Below are positions 54,953 to 62,184 of a stretch of 64,000 nt of DNA, one piece after another; positions within the stretch are counted from its first letter, which is position 1; every line of letters begins with the position of its first letter. Origin of the DNA: an uncultured Oscillospiraceae bacterium (lineage in GTDB: Bacteria; Bacillota; Clostridia; Oscillospirales; Ruminococcaceae); NCBI GenBank assembly GCA_910586535.1, contig CAJUHS010000010.1, positions 40,283 through 104,282 on the forward strand, in the 5' to 3' direction. The notes beneath the pieces are model-generated. The model made no database searches, was not told where the DNA came from, and saw only the letters and a program-made list of their open reading frames with translations. The position numbers and the translations under genes were made by a program.

Positions 54953-55174
54953 ATGAAAAATGAAACCAGCGAAATTAGGAATATTGCTGTTGAGATGGCA
55001 GAAGTCCTTAAAAAATACAATATAACTTATAAGGATGCAAGAGAAGTTTTAATTATGTTAAGTAAGATTATTGATAGAACAATAATTAATTCTGATTCTT
55101 TGAATATCAAAATGGAATGTGATACGCCGATTCGTGGGCATTGGCTTTCGGAACAGGCATCATCAAAAAATTAA
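54953..55174 (+). CDS. Small phage protein, 73 aa
   Basis: EIRNIAVEMAEVLKKYNITYKDAREVLIMLSKIIDRT is a helical pattern typical of small phage regulatory proteins. Ribosome site weak. Its end overlaps the end of the opposite-strand 102-residue gene by about 68 nt, so one boundary may be wrong. Confidence 0.45.
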   Translation: MKNETSEIRNIAVEMAEVLKKYNITYKDAREVLIMLSKIIDRTIINSDSLNIKMECDTPIRGHWLSEQASSKN

Positions 55175-55415
55175 CTTGTTCAATGTGCTGTATAACTTGA
55201 CAATCAACGTTATCTACATTATCTATTGTCCCTTTAAAATAAGTAAGATATGTACTTAAAAGTCCAATAGCTTTTAAACGAAGCGTAACCGATTGACCGA
55301 GGTTGGCAATCAATAAAGCTACTTCTTCGTTATGATTAATATTGTTTTGAAACATTTTTATTTCTTCACAGATTGATTTCCAAATGCGGTTTGCATTTTC
55401 TTCACTGTAATTCAT
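55107..55415 (-). CDS. Hypothetical protein, 102 aa
   Basis: Strong GGGGAGG site before the ATG at 55415. Helical first part (NANRIWKSICEEIKMFQNN), hydrophobic middle. Not recognised. Convergent overlap with the 73-residue gene. Confidence 0.55.
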   Translation of the reverse strand: MNYSEENANRIWKSICEEIKMFQNNINHNEEVALLIANLGQSVTLRLKAIGLLSTYLTYFKGTIDNVDNVDCQVIQHIEQVNFLMMPVPKANAHESAYHIPF

Positions 55416-55553
55416 TTATTACCTCCCCAATATACTTTAATATTATTATAGTATGTTTTGACAGAACACAAGAAAAATCTATATATTCTGAAAAATTCAT
55501 CACTCCGCACAATCTTCTTGTGCATTCTTTATAAAAACCACAAAAACATTTGT

Positions 55554-56327
55554 CTAAATATCATCTTCTTCATTATAAACTCCCACTACTTTTCCCAATA
55601 TAACCACTTTATCATATTTATTTGGTTTTCTTGGCGGAAACCCAGCTTCTTCATTTATAGAGTAGTAAATTTTATTTTCAAAAATTTTACATAATGGTTC
55701 TCCATTAATAATAACAATAACTACATCTCCATCTCTTATATCCCGCCTACGCTGCACCCATACAATACTTCCGTCAGGATAATCAGGTTCCATACTGATT
55801 CCATTTATAGGAACACCGCAATCTGCCGAATCAGGCACATCATCATAATTAAACTCTTGGGTTGTAAATTTATCATCAATTTCGAGTGGTAAAGATACAC
55901 CAGCTCCTGCCGCAAAGTCGGCAACAGGCAATTTAATCCTTGTAATTTTTGTGATTATTGGCTTTAAGTTTTGTCTCTTACAAGCTGATGCAAATTCTTC
56001 TATTATACCAATAAGCTGTTGTTGCTTTTCCAGTGATAGCTCTTTAAAATATTTGAGTATTTTTTGTTCATCTTCGGATAGCTGTTTCGAGGATAAAATT
56101 TTTTCTTTGCCTGTGAAAAGATAATCTAAAGAAGTGTTAAGTCTTAATACTAATTTTGGAATTATATTTGTGTTTATATTTCCCTTTTTCCAAGTATCTA
56201 ATTTACTCGTACTTGTTGTAAGTTCTTTAGCAATTGCCGTTACAGACGTATTATTTCGCTCACACAACTCTATGAGCCTATTGAAAATTTCAGAGTATGC
56301 GTCAGATTGTTTGTATTTAGGCGGCAT
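55554..56327 (-). CDS. S24/LexA-type phage repressor
   Basis: A 257-residue protein. XRE domain in residues about 8-70, ending NTSLDYLFTGKE. Autoprotease domain: AAGAGVSLP carries a possible Ala-Gly cleavage site, GISMEPDYPDGSIVWVQ has the catalytic Ser, and EPLCKIF the Lys. It is divergent from a 87-residue gene and the metallophosphatase-STAND gene, with a symmetrical operator in between, so DNA damage could release this operon. Confidence 0.88.
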   Translation of the reverse strand: MPPKYKQSDAYSEIFNRLIELCERNNTSVTAIAKELTTSTSKLDTWKKGNINTNIIPKLVLRLNTSLDYLFTGKEKILSSKQLSEDEQKILKYFKELSLEKQQQLIGIIEEFASACKRQNLKPIITKITRIKLPVADFAAGAGVSLPLEIDDKFTTQEFNYDDVPDSADCGVPINGISMEPDYPDGSIVWVQRRRDIRDGDVVIVIINGEPLCKIFENKIYYSINEEAGFPPRKPNKYDKVVILGKVVGVYNEEDDI

Positions 56328-56345
56328 ATTTCTTGCTCCTTTAGT

Positions 56346-56396
56346 CCAAATTTAGAATTAATAAAGCTTGACAAATTCTAAATTTAGGTTTATAAT
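56346..56396 (+). promoter_or_regulatory. Promoter with symmetric operator controlling the STAND operon
   Basis: TTGACA (56368-56373), 17 nt, TATAAT (56391-56396). Operator halves AAATTTAGAATT (56348-56359) and AATTCTAAATTT (56374-56385) are exact complements; one covers the spacer. A 180-nt leader follows before the first gene. Confidence 0.72.
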
Positions 56397-56580
56397 AATA
56401 TTAAAGCCTATAATATTATAGGCGATTTACTTAAATTTTATCATAAAAGAACCGATATGTCAATAATTTGGGATTTCGTGCAAATATGACAAAAGGTTCG
56501 GCATCTTTATGGTATAATTGATGAAAAATTATAAAAATATTGAACTAATGAAAAAATAATGCTATAATAAGGAGAAGTAT

Positions 56581-56844
56581 ATGTTTTTACATCAAATTAT
56601 TCTTAAAGGAACTTTTAATCACGATGGATTTATTCCAACATCATTCTCTATTATTGATGGTGAAGAGTATTATATTTCCAGTTTAAAATATACAGAGTAT
56701 TGGAAATATGGCTTAGAAAAATATGTATGCACTATAAAAAACAGATCGAAATGTCAAGAAATACTGTATGATAAACATCGTGAAAAATGGTTTGTTAAAA
56801 TTGAAACCGCTATTGATGAAAAGGATATACAAATTAACGATTAG
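56581..56844 (+). CDS. Small partner protein of the STAND NTPase, 87 aa
   Basis: AAGGAG upstream of ATG. Beta-rich, aromatic sequence (FLHQIILKGTFNHDGFIPTSFSIIDGEEYYISSLKYTEYW). It ends 11 nt before the large gene, so they are co-translated. No family recognised. As partner it might be a sensor/trigger adaptor or an inhibitor; no evidence decides. Confidence 0.6.
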   Translation: MFLHQIILKGTFNHDGFIPTSFSIIDGEEYYISSLKYTEYWKYGLEKYVCTIKNRSKCQEILYDKHREKWFVKIETAIDEKDIQIND

Positions 56845-56855
56845 TAGGTGTTGTT

Positions 56856-59800
56856 ATGCGTATATTAATGGTGCAATTATCTGATATTCATTTAACAGAA
56901 AAAAATGATGAAATTAAAGAAAAATTTATTGGTATTGCAAAAGCTTGTCTTAGTTTGGTAAAAAAAGATACTATAATTGTATTTGTCTTATCTGGTGATA
57001 TAGCATACTCTGGAACGGAAGAACAATATAAAATATTTTTAGATTATTTTGAAACTACTCAAAAGACTATAACGGAAGAACATGATATTAAAATATATAC
57101 AGTATGTGTTCCTGGTAATCACGATTGTTTTTTTAACGAAGAGGAAAAAAAAGAAGAAAATGTTAGAAGTTTAATTATAAATAAACTGAATTCACAAATC
57201 AATAATACTGTACCTCAAGATTATTTTAATGTTCTTTTATCTGCACAAAATAATTTTAACAATTTTAAAAAAAGTTTTTCTTCAAAATCAATTAATGCTC
57301 TTATTGATACTTTTTCTTTAAATACTTCAATGGGAAACGTCGTTTTTATTCTATTAAATTCTGCATGGATTTCGCAATATCACGAAAAGCCCGGTGAATT
57401 ATTATTTCCCAGTGAAATGTTAGAGGCAATTGACAACCAGATTACGAGCACGGGTATAAAAAACGAAACTTTTGTAGTAACAGTTTATCATCATCCAAGT
57501 CATTGGTTTCATCCAGATAACAAATTTGAATTTGATAAAAAGGTTCGTTCCTTTTCTAATTTTATTTTAGTAGGACATGAACATCGGAATGAATATGTTA
57601 ATATAAGTTGCAACAATTTTAGCACAAATGAATTTACCGCATCTGCTTTTTATAGTCAAAATTCAGACGAGAGTAGATTTAAAGTATTTTGTTTTGATAA
57701 AAATTTTGAACAAGTAAAAAAAATAGAATATAAATGGGAAAAAGATATATATATACGTCATAGTGAAGATACTATTAATTTAGAAATACTTAAAGCTGTT
57801 TCTTTTACTTGCCCAAACTCAGAAACAAATGCGTGGTTAAACGATTTAGAATTGCCTTTACCTCATTACAAACTATTAAAACCGCTAACATTACCCATGA
57901 TTTATTGTTGGCCTGAATTAGAGCATTTATACTATGGCACTGAAGATGAAAAAATTGTACGCCAAACTGAAAAAATAAAGACCAATATTTTTGATACGAT
58001 TACTCAATGTGGATTGAACATAATTATAGGAGACACCTACTCAGGTAAAACTTCTCTTTCAAAAAGAATTTATAAGACTGCTGGAAAATATGATAAGAAT
58101 TGCATTTATATTAATGGTGTAACTTTTTCTTCGTATAAAGAAGATAAAATTGAAGAAATAATTGAAGAAAAATATATAGAACAATATAATAAAGATACTT
58201 TAGAATATTTTCGTCAATTATCATTGAAACAAAAAATGTTAATTTTAGACAATTTTTTAGATATAAAAATTAATAATAGAAGAATTGGGACTTTTTTGAA
58301 TTATTTATGTAGTAGGTTTGCTTCAGTAATAATCCTTGTTAATTCTACACTTGAAGTATCTATGATTATATCTCAATTTTCTGAAATTAATAAGGACGCT
58401 ATTGTACGAACATATAGAATATTACCTATGGGGAACGTAAAAAGAAATGAAATGATAACTAAGTGGTATAGTTTAGCAGAAGACTATGCACAACCAATTG
58501 ATGATATATCATCAAAAATTGATAAAGCTACAATGTGTATTGACAATTTATTATCATCTCAACGTGCAACTACTCCTGCATACCCTTTGTATATGTTATT
58601 TTGGCTACAATCAATAGATAGCGGGAACATTGATGTTAATCATGCCAATAATTATATATTTTTTTATAATATAATAATTAGGCAAAGTATATTGAAATCA
58701 ATAACGACCAATTCTAACAATTCTTTGCAAGGAAGTATTAATATATATGAAAATATACTTTCCAATATAGCATATAAGATGCTTTGTAATACTGAAAAGC
58801 CGCTCGGTTATATAGACTGTAAAACTATTATTGAAAAATTTGCCGCTGATATGCAAATTCCACTAAATCCTGATAATGTTATTAAACTTATGAAAGACGC
58901 AAATATAATTTTAACCGATAACAATAATAATGTTAGATTTAAATATCCATATATGTATTATTATTTTGTTGGAAATTATATAGAACAAAATTATAAAAAT
59001 CAAGAAATTCGCAATTTAGTACAATATATGAGTCAAAATTTACATAATGAATCATATGGTAATATAATGATATTTGTATGTAGTTTTTCTATAAACGATA
59101 ATATTATTGATGATATTTTACTTAATGCACTATCAGTATTTGACAATGTACCTCTGTTTGATTTTACTGAGACGCCCCCAATAATGACTACTGCTGAAAA
59201 ACGGATACAAGAATTGTACAATAGTGTCATTGTTGGTAATGAAAATGATGTAGTTTCTGCACAAGAAAAAAAGAGAGAATTGTCTGATAATGCCCAAATA
59301 TGCGATGGTCAAGTATACGACATCAACACTTCGCAAATTCAAAAAGATGAAGATGATGTAGATTCAAAATACTTTAAAGATTTTTATGCTGCTCAAAAAA
59401 TTATTGTAGTATTAGGTCAAATAATACGTAATTATCCTGGACAGATAAAAGGTGAACGTAAAGAAGAAATTATTAGCGAAATACATAACCTTGGTATGCG
59501 ATTAGTTAATATGTTTCATATGATGTTATCGCAATCATTAGATGAACTTCTAAAATTTATTGAAAAACGAATAAAGTCTTCAGCCAAATTCAAAAAACGA
59601 AACATTAAACGGCAGGAGTTTTGGGAAAATATGACAGCAATATTTGCATTAATACTGTTAGATTTTACTAATGTTGTTTTGTCGTTGGAAGCTTCTTCCT
59701 TTGGAGACAGAAATTCCTGGATAACCGCTGAAAAGGTTCTATCAAATACATTATCTGGACAATTAGTATTATATCATTTAAACACAGATGTTTTAAAAAA

Positions 59801-60035
59801 CTTGCCAGTCGATAAAGCAATTAACGATCACAAACGATTAAGAGATGAGGGTTACGAGTTTGCGTGTATGGAATTAAAGACTTTGGTTACAGTTTATTTA
59901 AAATATAATCAATGCGGAAAAATAGAGCGTGATAGATTATGTGCCGACTTTAATCTTTTGAAAAATGAAATTTTAATTGATGAACAACAATATACAGAAG
60001 AAAACAATTCTAACTGTAACAAGACAAAAAACTAA
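56856..60035 (+). CDS. Metallophosphatase-STAND NTPase (putative anti-phage defence protein)
   Basis: A 1059-residue multi-domain protein. Residues 1-290: calcineurin-type phosphoesterase with SDIH (Asp10, His12), SGD (Asp48), GNHD (88-90), HH (212-213) and GHEH (240-243). Residues about 375-600: P-loop NTPase with GDTYSGKTS (Lys398, Thr399) and Walker B MLILDNF (Asp465), fitting STAND ATPases. The remaining 450 residues are helical, probably the sensor. Effector-NTPase-sensor order is that of Avs-type proteins; metallophosphatase as effector is unusual. Controlled by the S24 repressor promoter. Confidence 0.78.
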   Translation: MRILMVQLSDIHLTEKNDEIKEKFIGIAKACLSLVKKDTIIVFVLSGDIAYSGTEEQYKIFLDYFETTQKTITEEHDIKIYTVCVPGNHDCFFNEEEKKEENVRSLIINKLNSQINNTVPQDYFNVLLSAQNNFNNFKKSFSSKSINALIDTFSLNTSMGNVVFILLNSAWISQYHEKPGELLFPSEMLEAIDNQITSTGIKNETFVVTVYHHPSHWFHPDNKFEFDKKVRSFSNFILVGHEHRNEYVNISCNNFSTNEFTASAFYSQNSDESRFKVFCFDKNFEQVKKIEYKWEKDIYIRHSEDTINLEILKAVSFTCPNSETNAWLNDLELPLPHYKLLKPLTLPMIYCWPELEHLYYGTEDEKIVRQTEKIKTNIFDTITQCGLNIIIGDTYSGKTSLSKRIYKTAGKYDKNCIYINGVTFSSYKEDKIEEIIEEKYIEQYNKDTLEYFRQLSLKQKMLILDNFLDIKINNRRIGTFLNYLCSRFASVIILVNSTLEVSMIISQFSEINKDAIVRTYRILPMGNVKRNEMITKWYSLAEDYAQPIDDISSKIDKATMCIDNLLSSQRATTPAYPLYMLFWLQSIDSGNIDVNHANNYIFFYNIIIRQSILKSITTNSNNSLQGSINIYENILSNIAYKMLCNTEKPLGYIDCKTIIEKFAADMQIPLNPDNVIKLMKDANIILTDNNNNVRFKYPYMYYYFVGNYIEQNYKNQEIRNLVQYMSQNLHNESYGNIMIFVCSFSINDNIIDDILLNALSVFDNVPLFDFTETPPIMTTAEKRIQELYNSVIVGNENDVVSAQEKKRELSDNAQICDGQVYDINTSQIQKDEDDVDSKYFKDFYAAQKIIVVLGQIIRNYPGQIKGERKEEIISEIHNLGMRLVNMFHMMLSQSLDELLKFIEKRIKSSAKFKKRNIKRQEFWENMTAIFALILLDFTNVVLSLEASSFGDRNSWITAEKVLSNTLSGQLVLYHLNTDVLKNLPVDKAINDHKRLRDEGYEFACMELKTLVTVYLKYNQCGKIERDRLCADFNLLKNEILIDEQQYTEENNSNCNKTKN

Positions 60036-60090
60036 CCTCATATTTTGTTCGTTGAGTAATTTGTTTGACATAATCTAAAAGACATATTAA

Positions 60091-60128
60091 AAAACTCTCT
60101 CTTTTCTTAAACAGTAAGAGAGAGTTTT
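60091..60128. terminator. Bidirectional terminator after the STAND gene
   Basis: AAAACTCTCTCTT (60091-60103) pairs exactly with AAGAGAGAGTTTT (60116-60128), with a 12-nt loop and T-run. Confidence 0.75.
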
Positions 60129-60190
60129 ATTATATAAAAAATAAAAGGAAGTGATAAATATGTTTTTGGTGGGTTTTACATAGCAAACAC

Positions 60191-60691
60191 TTAAAATTTG
60201 CTACCGCAGTTATTGCATTTCCACGTCTTGCCGTTATCGCCCATTCCGAAAATACCAAACATTAATATCTTTCCTGCTTTATGAATAGATGATATTGGGG
60301 ATAAATCGGTAGATTGACAAATAGGACATTTGGGAATATTTACATTTAAGTCTTCTACTTTAGGTTCTAGTCTTGTGGGTATAGCCGATTTACTTATTGT
60401 TACTTTAGATTCTTCATAGTATTCTTGCCTTATTTTTTGTATTTTTTCTTGAGCTTCCAAATATATTCTACATTCTTCGGGGTATTTTTTTTGAAGTTTT
60501 TTGTTTTCAATTCCGTAATAATTTATTTCATTCGCAATTTTATTATCTATTAACGGCACTTTATAAGTGTTGTGGGTGTTGGGGTCATCTGGGTATTTTG
60601 ACTGAAACCACTCTGTAATTTTTGTGCTGCAAGTGTTGCAAGTATCAAAGTCGTCTGGATATCTTGAACCGCAAGTCGGGCATCGCTTCAT
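60191..60691 (-). CDS. Antisense zinc-ribbon protein A, 166 aa
   Basis: ATG 60691 has GAGGAGG 9 nt upstream. N-terminal ribbon CPTCGSRYPDDFDTCNTC, coiled-coil-like middle (residues about 70-100), C-terminal ribbon CPICQSTDLSPIS... WKCNNCGSKF. Lies antisense in the tape-measure intron; its start is 60 nt from the first alternative exon. Same plan as the gene at 61486. Function unknown; no toxin or enzyme motif. Confidence 0.7.
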   Translation of the reverse strand: MKRCPTCGSRYPDDFDTCNTCSTKITEWFQSKYPDDPNTHNTYKVPLIDNKIANEINYYGIENKKLQKKYPEECRIYLEAQEKIQKIRQEYYEESKVTISKSAIPTRLEPKVEDLNVNIPKCPICQSTDLSPISSIHKAGKILMFGIFGMGDNGKTWKCNNCGSKF

Positions 60692-60750
60692 GTTTTTTAT
60701 CCTCCTCTTGGTTTTCAAATTATATATCAAAACTATATGATTTGAATATG

Positions 60751-61386
60751 GTGTTTAAAACAATCGAGAGTGATATAACAAAATCTGGACAAGCTTTGTC
60801 TTTATTCGGTAAACAAGTAAACTATATATTCCGAGATATTGGTACTGCAATCAATGGAATAAAGACCAATGGACTTTCAAAACAAAGCCTTTCTTTATTT
60901 TCTCCAAGTAGAATATTTGGAACTGGGTTATCAGAACAAGATATTCAAGCATTGAGAAATTATAATAAAGCTTTAATAAATTGCCAAGATGCAGAAGGAA
61001 ATTTATTATCAACAAATACTGTATTTTATAAGCATTTAAGAAACGCCTCATCAGCAGCACAAGAGCTTGCAAGAAATGCCAATGGCGCAGCGGTTTCCGA
61101 AGAAGCGTTGGCTGGTGCAACAAACAAAGTTACAATAGCAACTAAGTTAGCACACGGAGCAATGCGACTTTTAGCTAATGTTGGTTTGGCTCTTGCTATT
61201 AACCTTATTATAACAGGTATTTCCAAGGCTGTCAATAGATTTAAGGAAATTAAAGAGAGTACAGACAATTTAATTTCATCATTTAAATTTTTAAATAGTA
61301 AAACTGACTCTTTGACAGAGAACTCAAATACTCTGATAAAATCACTGAACTTAAAGACACCACTACATATGAAAAAACACTTATAG
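60751..61386 (+). CDS. Tape-measure alternative exon 3a (truncated)
   Basis: Begins at GTGTTT after ...ATG (60748-60750), where the intron-2 guide AAACAC can pair. Encodes VFKTIESDITKSGQ..., then a hydrophobic region (LANVGLALAINLIITGISKAVNRF) shared in plan with exon 3b. Stops at 61386. Adding one A near 61327 would instead give SDKITELKD, matching exon 3b's DKITELKD, and then end at 61439. So this exon is both frameshifted and truncated, possibly a displaced older 3' end. Confidence 0.65.
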   Translation: MFKTIESDITKSGQALSLFGKQVNYIFRDIGTAINGIKTNGLSKQSLSLFSPSRIFGTGLSEQDIQALRNYNKALINCQDAEGNLLSTNTVFYKHLRNASSAAQELARNANGAAVSEEALAGATNKVTIATKLAHGAMRLLANVGLALAINLIITGISKAVNRFKEIKESTDNLISSFKFLNSKTDSLTENSNTLIKSLNLKTPLHMKKHL

Positions 61387-61421
61387 AAGCCTATCATATG
61401 ATAGTTTTCTATAAGTGTTTT
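61374..61421 (+). terminator. Long hairpin with nested palindrome at the end of exon 3a
   Basis: AAAACACTTATAGAA (61374-61388) pairs perfectly with TTCTATAAGTGTTTT (61407-61421). The loop contains the palindrome CTATCATATGATAG. It overlaps the stop codon; terminator or cassette-end structure. Confidence 0.65.
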
Positions 61422-61485
61422 ACACTTAAATCTTATTAAATTTTAAAGGAGGACAAAAATGAATAGCGGATTCACATAGTTAAAA

Positions 61486-62133
61486 TCACCATTTATATCC
61501 ACAGTTCTTGCATTCATAATTCTTACCTATTTTATTAGAAGCTAATCCTAACATTCCAACAGAAACAGCTTTTTTCACTGTACTTATTTCGTGCCCCGCA
61601 CATTCACCGCAATTTGGGCATTTGTAGCCCCCATGCAATTCTTGATATTCTTTTTGTTTATCTTTGGTTTTATTGATTTCATCAACTTCTCGTTTTGTTT
61701 TATCTGAAATACTATTTATTATAGTATATCCTAACCATATTAGAAAAGCAAAAACAATAAATCCTATTATAACATTTGAATTAATCGTTATATAAACCAA
61801 TAGAATAAACGCCAACACAATAATTGCTAATCCACCTAAACTTTTTAGCAAATCATTTCTTTCGTTTTTATCATCTGTATTTTTAATATTATTTTTTTGA
61901 GGTTGTATATAATTATATTTAAAAAACATTTCATAATTTAAATTGTTTCTCATTTCAAGTTTTTTAGTATCATCAGCTCTTTCATATTCTTCAACAATAT
62001 TGTTATATTCTTTTTTGTCAATAATATCCTCACACCCACACGAACTACACTTCTCTTGGTTAGAATGTAATCCCCTACCACACTTTAAACATATTTTTGT
62101 GGGCTTTTTTGATTTTGTGGTTGTTTCGTTCAT
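61486..62133 (-). CDS. Antisense zinc-ribbon membrane protein B, 215 aa
   Basis: N-terminal ribbon (CLKCGRGLHSNQEKCSSCGCE), helical segment, two membrane spans (about residues 98-113 and 117-137), helical stretch, and C-terminal ribbon CPNCGECAGHE...YECKNCGYKW. GGAGG upstream of ATG. Same orientation and position relative to exon 3b as gene A has relative to exon 3a. Confidence 0.7.
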   Translation of the reverse strand: MNETTTKSKKPTKICLKCGRGLHSNQEKCSSCGCEDIIDKKEYNNIVEEYERADDTKKLEMRNNLNYEMFFKYNYIQPQKNNIKNTDDKNERNDLLKSLGGLAIIVLAFILLVYITINSNVIIGFIVFAFLIWLGYTIINSISDKTKREVDEINKTKDKQKEYQELHGGYKCPNCGECAGHEISTVKKAVSVGMLGLASNKIGKNYECKNCGYKW

Positions 62134-62184
62134 ATAAATTTCCTCCTAAAAATATTGTATTCAAAACGTATAGTATTTTTTATG

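Noticed and set aside
54953..55415. Toxin-antitoxin pair from the two overlapping convergent genes
   Set aside because: Orientation is convergent, not an operon, and neither protein has toxin or antitoxin motifs.
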